64,000 nt of DNA from Gemmatimonadota bacterium (GTDB lineage Bacteria > Gemmatimonadota > Gemmatimonadetes > Gemmatimonadales > Gemmatimonadaceae). Positions 45,758 through 55,090 of this stretch are shown one piece after another (position 1 is the first letter of the stretch; every line of letters starts with the position of its first letter). The stretch covers positions 124,001 to 188,000 of the forward strand of contig JACPPC010000022.1 of assembly GCA_016191225.1 (NCBI GenBank). Reading direction: 5' to 3'. The notes under the pieces are model-generated. The model saw only the letters and a list, made by a program, of their open reading frames with translations, did not search any database and had not been told where the DNA came from. The position numbers and the translations under genes were made by a program.

Positions 45758-46591
45758 CTACCCGATCATCCGCGCCACCACCACCGTCACGTTGTCGCTC
45801 CCGCCACCCGCCAGTGCTTCGGCCACCAGCTTCCTGGCCATCGTCTCGGCCATCACCGGCTCGCCGAGCACCTGCGAAATCCGCTCGTCGGTCACGTGCT
45901 TGGTGAGCCCGTCGGAGCATATCAGCAGCACGTCGCCCGGCGCGAAGTCCACCAGCCCCACGCTCGGCATCATGTCCTTGGCGCCGAGTGCGCTGTAGAG
46001 GGTGCTCGAGAGGCGCGACTTGGCCGCCGCCTCGGCGGTCATCGCCCCGGCGTCGACGAGGGCCTCGCCCATGGTCTGGTCGCGGGTGAGCGTGCGCAGC
46101 GTCCCGTTGTGCAGGTACATCGCGCGGCTGTCGCCCACGTGCACGATGTACGCGCGCGGCCAGATGAGCGTGATCATGGTGAGCGTGGTGGCCGGCCCGC
46201 CGCCGCGGCCACCGCTGTGCTTGTCCTTCACCCGCCCGTGCGCGTGCTCGACGCTCCGCTCGAGCTGGGCGAGGAATTCGTGCTCGTGCTCGGTGTCCAT
46301 GGTGTTGAAGCAGCCCGCCGCCCCGGCCATGTATTCCACCAGCTCGCTCACCGCGGTGCTGCTGGCCAGCGCGCCGCCGGCCGAGCCCCCCATGCCGTCG
46401 GCCACCGCGAGCAGCTGCGCCTCGGGGCCCTGCACCGCGTCGAACACCTGGCGGTCGGCGAGGTTGGTCTGCCGCAGGTCGATCGCCTTGCGCATCGACG
46501 CCACGACAAAGTGGTCCTCGTTCTGCTGGCGCTTGCGCCCGACGTCGGAGATGCCGAAGACGTCGATCCCGCCCGCGAAGATCGACGTCAC
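45758..46591 (-). CDS. PP2C-type serine/threonine phosphatase
   Basis: 277 residues from GTG 46591, chosen for AGGGGAG 7 nt upstream (a GTG at 46624 is possible). Motifs: ISDVGRKRQQNEDHF, LAVADGMGGSAGG, VHVGDSRAMY, LLICSDGLTKHV, GGGSDNVTVVV, all five with the metal-binding Asp residues. It removes phosphate from Ser/Thr in regulatory proteins. No kinase gene is adjacent. Divergent from the secretin gene, separated by 196 bp with no clear feature. Confidence 0.93.
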   Translation of the reverse strand: MTSIFAGGIDVFGISDVGRKRQQNEDHFVVASMRKAIDLRQTNLADRQVFDAVQGPEAQLLAVADGMGGSAGGALASSTAVSELVEYMAGAAGCFNTMDTEHEHEFLAQLERSVEHAHGRVKDKHSGGRGGGPATTLTMITLIWPRAYIVHVGDSRAMYLHNGTLRTLTRDQTMGEALVDAGAMTAEAAAKSRLSSTLYSALGAKDMMPSVGLVDFAPGDVLLICSDGLTKHVTDERISQVLGEPVMAETMARKLVAEALAGGGSDNVTVVVARMIG

Positions 46592-46787
46592 TGGGCCGCT
46601 CCCCTGCCGGCCGTGAGCGCCCACCGATCGTCACGGCCCTGCTCGGCGGACCGCCGTGGCGGGCCGTGCTGGAAAGCGTCCCCGGCCGCGACGGGCCGTT
46701 GGTCGTGACGGTCGGGGAGCGTGCCGGGCAGTACTCGATCCTGTCCATATCGGCGGCGGGCGTCCGCCTCAAGGGAGCTGATACAAC

Positions 46788-48281
46788 GTGGCAACTGCGA
46801 CTTCGCGCACCATGAAGCTCGGGCAGGGCGCCGGTGCCTGGCTGCTGGCCCTGGCACTTGCCGGGCCGGGGGGTGCGCAGGTGCCCTCTCCCCTCCTGTT
46901 CGAGCGAGGCGACAGCGTCTTGATCCGCTTCGCCGACACGGACCTTCGCGCGGCCCTGCAGGCACTGGGCCAGTACTTGGACCGCCCCCTCGCCGTCGGG
47001 AGCGGGATTCCTGCGTCGCGCCTGACGTTCGAGACACCGCGGCCTGTTCCGCGGGGCGACATCGCAAGGGTTGTCCGCGGCCTCCTCGACGCGCAGGGCC
47101 TGGACCTCGTGTCGGACACCGTGGCGGGCATCTATCGGGTCCAGACTCGCGCCTCGGCGCAGCCCGTACGGTCGCTCCAGCCCTCGCGCGGGAGCGGGGG
47201 CCCCATCGAGCTCTACACGCTGCGTATGCGCCATGTGCGCGCGCAGGACGTCGCGGCCACCGTCAACGCGCTCTACGGCCGAGCGAGTGCAATCGGAGAA
47301 CTTGGAGGGCGGCAACGATCGCTCGACACCGAGTTGCGCGACAACCTGGTACAGTCGCCAAGCCCTCCGGCCTCCCCCGCCACACAGGCGCCGACCGTTC
47401 GCAGCGCCAGCTTCGTCGGCGACGTGACCATTGTGCCGGACTCACGCTCGAACAGCTTGCTGGTGCGGGCGAGCCGCGAGGATTACCAGCTGGTCGAGGC
47501 CGCGGTGCGAGAAATCGACGTGCGACCGCTGCAGGTCCTGATCGAGGTGCTCGTGGTCGAGGTGCGTCGCGACCGGAGCAATGCGTTCGGCGTCGATGCC
47601 GTCCTCGGCAACACGAAGGTGCCGGGCGTGGGGACGGTCAGCGGCTCACAGCGCGGTCTCGGACTTGGCGACTTCGTGCTGAAGGTCATGGACGTCGGAG
47701 GCCACAACCTCGACGTGACGCTGAGCGCGGCGGCGGCCCGTGGCGATGCGCGCATCGTGAGTCGGCCCGTGGTCATCGCCGCGAACAACGAGGACGCGAG
47801 CATTCTCGTGGGCAGCCAACGGCCGTTCGTTCAGGTGCAGCGATCGCTCCCCACCGAAGCCCCCGCTCGCGACCAGGTCGTCCAGTACAAGGATGTGGGC
47901 ACCCGGCTTGTCGTGCGTCCCACCATCAGCGACGACAAGTACGTGATGCTCGACGTCATGCAGGAGGTCAACGCGGCGACCGCCGAGACCCAGTTCGACG
48001 CGCCGGTCATCTCAACGCGGACGGTGAAGACCCGGCTCCTCATTCGGGACGGCCAGACCGTCGTGCTTGGCGGGCTGACGGACCGGCAGAAGGACAAGGC
48101 GCAGCGCGGGATTCCCTTGCTGTCCGCGATTCCCTGGCTCGGCGGGCTGTTCGGGTCGGCCAGCGAACGCTACACCGAGACGGAGTTGTTCGTGTTCATC
48201 AAGCCGCAAGTGCTCAAGACGGACGCCGATGCCGACTCCGTGACGGCGCCACGGATCCGCACGTCGGAGACCGAGCCGTGA
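46788..48281 (+). CDS. Secretin (GspD/PilQ-like)
   Basis: 497 residues from GTG 46788 with GGGAG upstream; ATG 46812 has none. Signal peptide ends GGAQ. Residues ~40-130 are an STN/N0-like domain (IRFADTDLRAALQALGQYL), then an N1/N2 module (ELYTLRMRHVRAQDVAATVNAL, VTIVPDSRSNSLLV), then the secretin barrel domain with PRPLQVLIEVLVVEV-like strand and VVLGGLTDRQ...IPLLSAIPWLGGLFG. It makes outer-membrane pores for type II secretion or type IV pili. Short for the family, lacking several N domains. Coupled to a sigma-54 activator. Confidence 0.9.
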   Translation: MATATSRTMKLGQGAGAWLLALALAGPGGAQVPSPLLFERGDSVLIRFADTDLRAALQALGQYLDRPLAVGSGIPASRLTFETPRPVPRGDIARVVRGLLDAQGLDLVSDTVAGIYRVQTRASAQPVRSLQPSRGSGGPIELYTLRMRHVRAQDVAATVNALYGRASAIGELGGRQRSLDTELRDNLVQSPSPPASPATQAPTVRSASFVGDVTIVPDSRSNSLLVRASREDYQLVEAAVREIDVRPLQVLIEVLVVEVRRDRSNAFGVDAVLGNTKVPGVGTVSGSQRGLGLGDFVLKVMDVGGHNLDVTLSAAAARGDARIVSRPVVIAANNEDASILVGSQRPFVQVQRSLPTEAPARDQVVQYKDVGTRLVVRPTISDDKYVMLDVMQEVNAATAETQFDAPVISTRTVKTRLLIRDGQTVVLGGLTDRQKDKAQRGIPLLSAIPWLGGLFGSASERYTETELFVFIKPQVLKTDADADSVTAPRIRTSETEP

Positions 48282-49243
48282 GCGCCAGCGCGCGGGCGTA
48301 CCTTGACCGGCTGCTGGTGGGCAAGTCCCCGCCCATGCAGCGGGTCAAGGAGCTCATCATCAAGGTCGCGCCGAGCGACCTGGCGGTGCTGATCGAAGGC
48401 GAGACCGGCACCGGCAAGGAGCTGGCCGCGGAGGCGCTGCACCACCTGAGCGGTCGCAGCGGCAAGTTCGTGCCGGTAAACGTGTGCGCCATCCCCGATT
48501 CGATGTTCGAGGCCGAACTATTCGGGTACGTGCGGGGCGCCTTCACCGGTGCGGCCGGCGAGCACGTCGGGCTGATTGCCGAGGCGTGCGGCGGCACCCT
48601 GCTGCTCGACGAAATCGGCAGCCTGTCGCTCGCGGGGCAGGCCAAGCTGCTGCGCGTGATCGAGACGAAGCGGTATCGCCGGCTCGGGGAGCGCTGCGAG
48701 CGCGTGAGCGACTTTCGGCTGCTGTCGGCGAGCAATTCACCGATCGCGCAGCTCGTCGCCACAGGTGCGGTGCGGGCGGACCTCGCGTTTCGGCTGCGCG
48801 GGATGTCCCTCGAGCTCCCGCCGCTGCGCCAACGCGGGGCGGACAAGGCTCGCTTGGCTACTCACTTTGCCGGGCTTGTCGCGCGCACCCCCGGTGCAGG
48901 CCTGCGCATCTCCACTGGGGCCTTGGAGCGGTTGGAGCAGCACGACTGGCCGGGAAACGTGCGGGAGCTGAAGTGGTTGGTTGCGTCAGCCGCGATACTG
49001 AGTAGCGGCGATACGATCTGCGCGGGTGCGGTTGAGGCGACGCTTCGGGTGCCTCCCGCCGCGGGGCGCGCAGGTACGTGTGCGCGGACGCAGACGATCG
49101 ATGCGATCCGAGAGGCCGGCGGCGATGCCATTCGCGCTGCGAGCATCCTCGGTGTCAGTCGGGCAACGCTCTACCGCCGCGCTAGACGCGCCGGGGTCGT
49201 GCCTTCGACGATTCGCGCACTGGAGCCCCCGCGAGGTCGCTAG
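48278..49243 (+). CDS. Sigma-54-dependent transcriptional activator without receiver domain
   Basis: 321 residues, GTG start overlapping the secretin stop (GTGA). It begins directly with the AAA+ domain: Walker A GETGTGKE, GAFTGA loop for sigma-54 contact (YVRGAFTGAAGEH), Walker B GGTLLLDEIG, and the arginine region FRLRGMSLELPPLRQR. A Fis-type helix-turn-helix ends the protein (AASILGVSRATLYRRARR). No sensory domain, so control must come from elsewhere, as with PspF-like activators. Linkage suggests it drives secretin-related genes. Confidence 0.92.
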   Translation: MSASARAYLDRLLVGKSPPMQRVKELIIKVAPSDLAVLIEGETGTGKELAAEALHHLSGRSGKFVPVNVCAIPDSMFEAELFGYVRGAFTGAAGEHVGLIAEACGGTLLLDEIGSLSLAGQAKLLRVIETKRYRRLGERCERVSDFRLLSASNSPIAQLVATGAVRADLAFRLRGMSLELPPLRQRGADKARLATHFAGLVARTPGAGLRISTGALERLEQHDWPGNVRELKWLVASAAILSSGDTICAGAVEATLRVPPAAGRAGTCARTQTIDAIREAGGDAIRAASILGVSRATLYRRARRAGVVPSTIRALEPPRGR

Positions 49244-49394
49244 CAGGCCTCGCGCTCACCCGTGCGCGTGTCGCAGGCCCCCGGCCAATCGCACATGACG
49301 GACGCGTCCGGCCCGCCTCGAGATCCGCGCACCGCGACGGCTACCACCGACTTGACGTTCGCGCACCCGCGAGCGTCGGCTGCAGGCAGCATGG

Positions 49395-49793
49395 CTAGCG
49401 ACCTTCGGCGACCACGATATCAGGGCCTACGTTCCAGCCAATTGTGATCGCTGGTACCGCGACGAGGATCCACTCCCCCAGTCCCCAGTGCACTGGACTT
49501 CCGAGCCCGATCGCCGCCAACGGACTCACCCCAGCGACGATCGCGAGCGAGGAAACGATACGGCCGCTTATCTTGCCACGAGCGAGCGGGCGAGCTGCTC
49601 CTACTGCTGCTCCTCCCATGATGCCGAGCCCGAAGAACACGGCGACGACGGCCCCAAGCGTTTGTCCTGGCTTGTCGAACGCTTGGGAACCCAGAAGGAA
49701 CGCGACGATGGCAAAGAACGAATAGACCCCGCCTAGGCAAGCGCCAAGTATGGCGCCGATCCGTACGCCCGCCAGCCACTGCAGGGCACTCAT
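49395..49793 (-). CDS. Small four-helix membrane protein (paralogue of the next; candidate RHS immunity)
   Basis: 132 residues. Hydrophobic segments at about 10-30, 45-65, 80-100 and 105-120. The pattern GAxPLxxG...VHWGLGEWILVAVPAITIGWNVG lines up with WPLMRS...GAWGTLETIVVAISTVTLGASIG in the gene at 49838, so the two look like diverged duplicates. It lies 44 bp downstream of that gene and after the RHS protein, in DNA of lower GC by eye. Function unknown; immunity is a guess from context. Confidence 0.65.
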   Translation of the reverse strand: MSALQWLAGVRIGAILGACLGGVYSFFAIVAFLLGSQAFDKPGQTLGAVVAVFFGLGIMGGAAVGAARPLARGKISGRIVSSLAIVAGVSPLAAIGLGSPVHWGLGEWILVAVPAITIGWNVGPDIVVAEGR

Positions 49794-49837
49794 TCGCCTA
49801 CGGGCTTCACTTTCAGCTCCTCTCGGACGGCGTTCGC

Positions 49838-50260
49838 TCAACGAGACCAGCGGACGCCGTTCCGGATGCCTAGGCCGATCGACGCACCGAGAGTCACCGT
49901 GGAGATTGCGACGACGATGGTCTCCAGCGTCCCCCACGCACCGGATCCCATGCGCGCGAACACGACCCCCCAACAGAATGGGGCCACGAGCAGCATTCCA
50001 ATGAACACCGCGCCCGGCGGGCTGCGCATCAGAGGCCAGAGCGCACCGCCAAGCGCGCCCGCGAAGGTCCCGCCGAACAGATATGCGGCGAGTAGCCCGG
50101 CAACGCTCGCCTGCTGCCCCCGAATCTGAACCGTTCCGCCCCCCTGCAAGAGCGAAACGAGGAGCACGAGCGCTCCGATGGCCACCCCCAGACCCAAGCC
50201 GATTCGCGAACCAAGGCGCACACGTGCGAACCACCCTACTGGGGCCCGTTGACTACGCAT
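49838..50260 (-). CDS. Small four-helix membrane protein overlapping the RHS 3' end (candidate immunity)
   Basis: 140 residues, ATG 50260, overlapping the RHS stop by 25 nt, so it is translated right after the toxin tip. Membrane helices at about 20-40, 50-75, 80-100 and 110-130; no domain I recognise. Overlap with a polymorphic-toxin gene is typical of immunity genes, and a membrane immunity protein would suit a membrane-acting toxin. See the paralogue at 49395. Confidence 0.7.
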   Translation of the reverse strand: MRSQRAPVGWFARVRLGSRIGLGLGVAIGALVLLVSLLQGGGTVQIRGQQASVAGLLAAYLFGGTFAGALGGALWPLMRSPPGAVFIGMLLVAPFCWGVVFARMGSGAWGTLETIVVAISTVTLGASIGLGIRNGVRWSR

Positions 50261-53200
50261 GCTCCCGCCTTGTAGATCGCATAGATGCTGTTTGCTCCCG
50301 GGATGAAGGAAGCGAGAAGATCAGTCGCCTGAGGTACGGTTGCCTGCAACGCGGTGGAGATCCCTCGCCAGCTCCACCCGCCTACGAACTGAGTCGCGCC
50401 GCGCATCCCCGCCCGTGCGGGCTGAATCTTTGAAGCAACGTAGCTCTTTCGCCAGGCATCCAGCACTCGTTCCAGCTTGACCCCGGCGCCAGCGCCGCGT
50501 CTTACCTTCAAGGCCAGCGCGGCTGGAACTGCCTCCGTGAAGAAGAGCGCATCTTCTCCAACAGCAATCGCTGCGTCTACAATCTGTGCTGAGCATGACA
50601 TCAGCGCGCGTGCGACTCGATCGACGTCGCTCGGAGAAGGCGGCATCAGGTTCGGCGCAATTGGATCGGGCTCACCCCTCGGACCGATTGTCGGATACCG
50701 CTCAAACGGCGAGGGCCCTCGCTCAGTGATCGTAATTGGTTCGAGGGGAGCAAACGAGATGCACTCGAATACGGGCGTTCCATGACTCGGGTAGAACACG
50801 ATCCACCTCTTTCCCTCGGGACAGGTTTCCAGCCCAGTCGGGTCTGTGGAGTTCGCGGGATCATTCTCTACGTATGCGTACAAGTTGATCCCGCCCACAA
50901 GCCCGATCGGATCCTCCGACAGAAACCTCCCCCGATGCGGGTCATAGTACCGCGCCCGATAGTAGTACAACCCCGTCTCCCGGTCAAACTCCCGCGCCGT
51001 GAACTGGAACGGCTGCTCCCAGTTCTCCACGCCGCCGACGGTCTGGCCCCACGGGTCGTACTCGTACGTCGACACCGTGGTGCCGTCGCCCGTGGTCAGC
51101 GCGATCACCGAGCCGGGCTCGTCGTAGTGGTAGTACACCTGATACCCGTTCGTCTTCATCGCGTGCGGGCGGTCCGTCCCGGGCCAGTAGCTGTAGCTCC
51201 GCAGCCGCGCGAAGCCGCCGTCGAGCTCGGCCAGCATGACATCCCCATCGAGCACGTAATGCGTCGTCTGCGCGCCGGTAGTCTTGCGCACGCGCCGCCC
51301 CCAGCCGTCGTACTTGAATGCGGTCATCGAGCCGTTGGTCTGCACCGAGTCGAGCTGGCCGAGCGCACCCCAGTAGTAGTATTGTGCCAGCACGCCGCTC
51401 TTGGTCTTGCTCAGCACGTTGCCGTCGTCGTCGTACGTGAGGCGGTAGCCGTCCACGAGGGTGTCGCGGTTGGCCGCGCCGGTGTAGGCGCCCCGGTCGG
51501 TGCGATTTCCCACCGCGTCGTAGGTGTAGCTCGCGGTGCGCACCTCGGTGTTCACGTCGACCCACACGAGCTGGCAGTACTGATCGCCCTCGGGCATGGT
51601 CTCGCACTGGTACTGCTGCTGCGTGGCGTGGGTGGAATCCGCGAAGCCAGAGAGCCGGCTTGCCGAGTTATAGGCGTAGTTGCGCGCCTTCCAGTCGGCC
51701 GCACCACCGCCGTCGTGCCCACCGAGATAGCGCAGGGTCAGCCGGTTCTGCGCGTCGTACGTGTAGGCGCGGTTGAGCAGGGGCCCCGCCTCGTTGGTGC
51801 TCGCGCCCTCAAGGCGGCCCGCGTCGGTGAAGACATGGCGCACCTTGAGGGGAATGCCGCTCGTGACCGGATACAGGATGCTGTCGAGCGTGCCGGCGAG
51901 CGAGTACGTGACCTGCGTGGCCGGACCGCTTGGCCCCGACTGCCGGGTGAGCCGCAAGAGCCCATCGGCCTTCATGTTGACCGTGTCGGCCTGGCCGCCC
52001 GAGCGTGACCAGATCACCTGCTTCCTGGCGCCGGTGGCCGGGTCGTACACCCACGCCACGTCGAGCGTGGTGCCGGACCGGGTGCTCTTGGCGTTGGCAG
52101 GGCGCCCGTCGTGGTCGAAGAAGATCGTGTCCACCGACGCGCCATTCTTCGTGGCGATCCAGGTGTTGGTGGGGTCGGCGTTCGCCGCCGAGGCCGGGTC
52201 GTATGCGTAGGTCGTCGTGTCCCGTGCCGAACCGCCCCGGGGCATGATTCGACGGGTCATCCGGCCAAGAGAATCGAAGCTGAAGATGGTGGTGTCGCCG
52301 CGGCGGTTCACGTACTTCTGCAGGTTGCCGGCCACGTCGTAGATGTACTTCTCCCTCGCCCCGGCGGGGTCGACCACGGCCGTGTCACGGCCGAAATGAT
52401 CGACGAGACTCTGGTACACCTGGCTGCGGGCGTCGGTCGTCTTGAAGCGAAAGCCCCCCGAGTCGTTCGCGAACTGTGTCACCTGACCTGCGGGGTCGCG
52501 GGCCCAGGTGACACGATTGAGCACGTCGTAGGCGGCGGAGTCTGCCCGGCTGAGGGGGTCGACGGTCTTGATGACGCGACCCAGCCCGTCGTAGGTCAGC
52601 GTGGCCGTCCCGAGCGGCGTGGTCGTGCTGGCCGTGTTGAGGAAGCCGCTCGACTGATAGCTGATCGTCGAAACGGCGTTGTTGGGGGCCTTGACCCACG
52701 TGACCCGCCCACGGCTGTCCACTTGGTAGGCGGTTCGGGCAGTGCCCTGCACGACCGTGTCGAGCTTGGCGAGCGTGCCGGTGTATTTCGCACGCATCAG
52801 CAGCACGGTATCGAGCTTGACGCTGTCCACCTGGTCGTAGGCCCCGTAGAAGTACCGCTGGGTGCCTTGGCCGTTCCACACACTCATGAGCCGGGGCCCG
52901 CTGTACGCCGCGACCATACCCAGGCCGCCCGAGGACGACGCCGAGATCACGTGTCCGTGCTGGTCACGCCCGACCCAGCTTGCCTGCAACTGCCCGGACG
53001 GGGCACGGGTCTCGACCAGGAGCGGGAGGGCGAAGCGGTCGACCATGGTGGTCACGCTCGCGCCGTCCGGCGATCGCACGAGCGTGCTCGCGGGCCCGGG
53101 GGTCCACAGATGGTTGATGGAATCCCCTAGTCCGGAGGGAGGCGCCAGGGTGTCCAGCGATGGCCGGACGGTCGTCGTGGAACTCTGCACGCCGCCTGGG

Positions 53201-54705
53201 CCGGCGACGGCGACGGAGCGCACCCAGCTGTTCGCACCGTACGTGAAGGTCGTGACGGCCCCGAGCGGGCCCTTCACGCTCAGTAGCCGGTGCTGCGCAT
53301 CGTACAACGCATCCTGGAACGCCACTCGGCTGTCGGGCTGCGTGACGGACTTGAGGCGAAGGGTGTCGTCGAAGGCGAAGGTGCTCGTGCGATTGCCAGG
53401 CGCGTCGGTGATCGTGCGCAGCGAGGCAACACCGGTGCCGGAGTACCCCACGTTGATGACCTTGGAGGCCGGGTCCGTGACGCTCGACAACCGGCCGTAG
53501 CCATCCCATGAGAAGGTGGTGGCGTTCGAGAATCGATCCGTCGCGGACGTCGGGTTCCCGCTGGAGTTGAACGTGACCTTGCTGCTGTCGGCGCTCGCCA
53601 GCTCGTAGGTCGAGGCATCCGGCATGCGCAGGGTCGCGAAGATCCCGTCCGGCGTGGCGAAGGTGCTGCTGGTGAGTTGTCGGTAGAACCAGCCGGAGCC
53701 GTCGCCCGGGAGCAGGAGCACGCCGTCGCTCGTGGCCTTGAGGCGAGGGATGCCGGCCCAGCTGACGCCGCGACCGAGCGGACTGCCTCGTTCGTTGACC
53801 GTGATGACGCGAATGGTGTCAGATGTTGAGGCTTCGCCAGACGGATACAGATGTGCGCGGACTTCGAGAGTGTCGAGTGAGGCTCCGGTGGAATCCGACG
53901 ACAGGTCGAAATGCCCGGTAAGCACCTTCTCCTCGTAGCGGGCATTGCCGGTGAAGTAGAGCTGTGTTGGCCCCCCGGCCCCCTTGAACGTACGGTATCC
54001 GCCCGCGTGCTTGATCCTGATCGACCAGGCTTTCACGCTGTCCGTCCCCGTACGCATGACCGCCACCTGCACATATCCCATCGGGGCAGCGGTCGCGCTC
54101 GAGTACGAGACCGCGAGCGACCGGGGCGCGTCCATGCTGACATAGGCGGGCGTCGCGTAGGCGAGCGTCGCGACACAGCCGCCGCAGGGGGCGCTGGGCC
54201 GATAGCCGGTATGCTGCAGCGCCCGGAGGCCGTTGAACAGGAATGGCGACTGGGAGGTGGCCGGCACGGTATGCGTGATCACCAGCGAGTCCACCCCGCA
54301 CAGGGACTCCTGGTCGCAGGCAGTCAGTTTCACCACGTTCGTGGACGAGGGCAGCGAGACGTTCCAGTTGCCGGAGAATCGCCTGCCGAAGCGGTAGTCG
54401 CTGGCGTATTGCGGCGACGCCGAGGAGCCGTTCACCGTGAACTGGATCGACGAGTACGACAGGATGAAGTCGTCCTCGGCCACGAAGTGCAGCACGGCGG
54501 ATGCCGAGTCCAGCGTGATACTCGCGATCCTCAGCGAGACCTTCGGTGGTCGGTTCGGGGCGCAGTCCGGGTCGTTCGACGGGCACGACTGCGCGCGCAG
54601 CGTCGCGATCGGCGCCAGTGAGAGCAGCATAGCGATGGCTGCCATGGCGGCGGCGCGCATGCGCCGCTGGCGGAGGGTTGGCTGGGTGTCGGCGCAGGTC
54701 GGCAT
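50236..54705 (-). CDS. RHS-repeat protein with variable C-terminal tip
   Basis: 1489 residues. Signal peptide 1-39 (LLSLAPIATLRAQ). Residues ~40-380 are beta-sandwich-like. From ~385 to ~1240 there are many YD repeats (YDALNRVTWARDPAGQ, YDVAGNLQKYVNRRGD), then the RHS core end RGRFLSEDPIGLVGG with YAYVENDPANSTDPTGL at ~1270-1290. The last ~200 residues do not resemble a toxin I know; they contain hydrophobic stretches (DAALFFTEAVPAALAL-like, FIPGANSIYAIYKAG), suggesting membrane action. RHS shells deliver toxins by contact or wrap them. Confidence 0.9.
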   Translation of the reverse strand: MPTCADTQPTLRQRRMRAAAMAAIAMLLSLAPIATLRAQSCPSNDPDCAPNRPPKVSLRIASITLDSASAVLHFVAEDDFILSYSSIQFTVNGSSASPQYASDYRFGRRFSGNWNVSLPSSTNVVKLTACDQESLCGVDSLVITHTVPATSQSPFLFNGLRALQHTGYRPSAPCGGCVATLAYATPAYVSMDAPRSLAVSYSSATAAPMGYVQVAVMRTGTDSVKAWSIRIKHAGGYRTFKGAGGPTQLYFTGNARYEEKVLTGHFDLSSDSTGASLDTLEVRAHLYPSGEASTSDTIRVITVNERGSPLGRGVSWAGIPRLKATSDGVLLLPGDGSGWFYRQLTSSTFATPDGIFATLRMPDASTYELASADSSKVTFNSSGNPTSATDRFSNATTFSWDGYGRLSSVTDPASKVINVGYSGTGVASLRTITDAPGNRTSTFAFDDTLRLKSVTQPDSRVAFQDALYDAQHRLLSVKGPLGAVTTFTYGANSWVRSVAVAGPGGVQSSTTTVRPSLDTLAPPSGLGDSINHLWTPGPASTLVRSPDGASVTTMVDRFALPLLVETRAPSGQLQASWVGRDQHGHVISASSSGGLGMVAAYSGPRLMSVWNGQGTQRYFYGAYDQVDSVKLDTVLLMRAKYTGTLAKLDTVVQGTARTAYQVDSRGRVTWVKAPNNAVSTISYQSSGFLNTASTTTPLGTATLTYDGLGRVIKTVDPLSRADSAAYDVLNRVTWARDPAGQVTQFANDSGGFRFKTTDARSQVYQSLVDHFGRDTAVVDPAGAREKYIYDVAGNLQKYVNRRGDTTIFSFDSLGRMTRRIMPRGGSARDTTTYAYDPASAANADPTNTWIATKNGASVDTIFFDHDGRPANAKSTRSGTTLDVAWVYDPATGARKQVIWSRSGGQADTVNMKADGLLRLTRQSGPSGPATQVTYSLAGTLDSILYPVTSGIPLKVRHVFTDAGRLEGASTNEAGPLLNRAYTYDAQNRLTLRYLGGHDGGGAADWKARNYAYNSASRLSGFADSTHATQQQYQCETMPEGDQYCQLVWVDVNTEVRTASYTYDAVGNRTDRGAYTGAANRDTLVDGYRLTYDDDGNVLSKTKSGVLAQYYYWGALGQLDSVQTNGSMTAFKYDGWGRRVRKTTGAQTTHYVLDGDVMLAELDGGFARLRSYSYWPGTDRPHAMKTNGYQVYYHYDEPGSVIALTTGDGTTVSTYEYDPWGQTVGGVENWEQPFQFTAREFDRETGLYYYRARYYDPHRGRFLSEDPIGLVGGINLYAYVENDPANSTDPTGLETCPEGKRWIVFYPSHGTPVFECISFAPLEPITITERGPSPFERYPTIGPRGEPDPIAPNLMPPSPSDVDRVARALMSCSAQIVDAAIAVGEDALFFTEAVPAALALKVRRGAGAGVKLERVLDAWRKSYVASKIQPARAGMRGATQFVGGWSWRGISTALQATVPQATDLLASFIPGANSIYAIYKAGACVVNGPQ

Positions 54706-54787
54706 GTCGCAGCTCTCGCAGGAGTGGGTCGAGCGCCGCCGGAATTCTCCGATCGGCGCGCACGCCCGTCCTCAAGCAGGAGCGGTG

Positions 54788-54890
54788 CCAAGGGGCCACT
54801 TCTCTGCAACCCCTTGGCCTAGCTGCGATTAGCTCGGTTCACCTCAGGTGACGCATTGTCTCAGTCTCATGCGCGCAGTGAGACTGAGAC
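54788..54890. repeat. Two inverted repeats upstream of the RHS gene
   Basis: CCAAGGGG-N14-CCCCTTGG (54788-54817) and GTCTCAGTCTC-N11-GAGACTGAGAC (54858-54890), the second continuing into another GACTGAGAC copy. Both stems are perfect. They lie in the 385-bp gap between the divergent RHS and ATPase genes and may be regulator sites or RNA hairpins for the RHS transcript. No T-run follows. Confidence 0.5.
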
Positions 54891-54905
54891 GAGACTGAGA
54901 CGAGC

Positions 54906-55000
54906 GAGAAGCAGGTCGTTCGCGGAGCCTGCCCTGAGCGAGCGCAGCGAGTCGAACCTGCGCAGGACGACATCGAACGAGGGAGCGACCCACGGCCGCC
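54906..55000 (+). repeat. 95-bp direct repeat B (left of the ATPase gene)
   Basis: Matches 56373-56467 over the same 95 bp with about 10 mismatches by hand alignment, in the same orientation. The core GAGCGAGCGCAGCGAGTCGA also occurs in cluster A at 35329-35390. The last part (GGGAGCGACCCACGGCCG) is shared only by B and C. Confidence 0.85.
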
Positions 55001-55052
55001 GAAGATGATGTCGCGGACCTTGGTCGCGGTGCTCGGAGGGCGTCCGCGCGCG

Positions 55053-55086
55053 TTGACAATTTATAAGTGACAATTATAGATTGTCA
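55053..55086 (+). promoter_or_regulatory. Promoter and inverted-repeat operator of the AAA_14 ATPase gene
   Basis: TTGACA (55053-55058), 16 bp, TATAGA (55075-55080). TGACAAT occurs at 55054 and 55068, and the second copy pairs with ATTGTCA at 55080-55086 as a perfect 7-5-7 inverted repeat over the -10 region. The ATG is at 55091, so the leader is only a few nucleotides. The stretch is AT-rich in a GC-rich setting. Confidence 0.7.
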
Positions 55087-55090
55087 GTAT

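Noticed and set aside
45643..45906. Small plus-strand frame of 87 residues beside hipBA
   Set aside because: Most of it is antisense to the PP2C gene and Pro/Ser/Arg-rich; no ribosome site.
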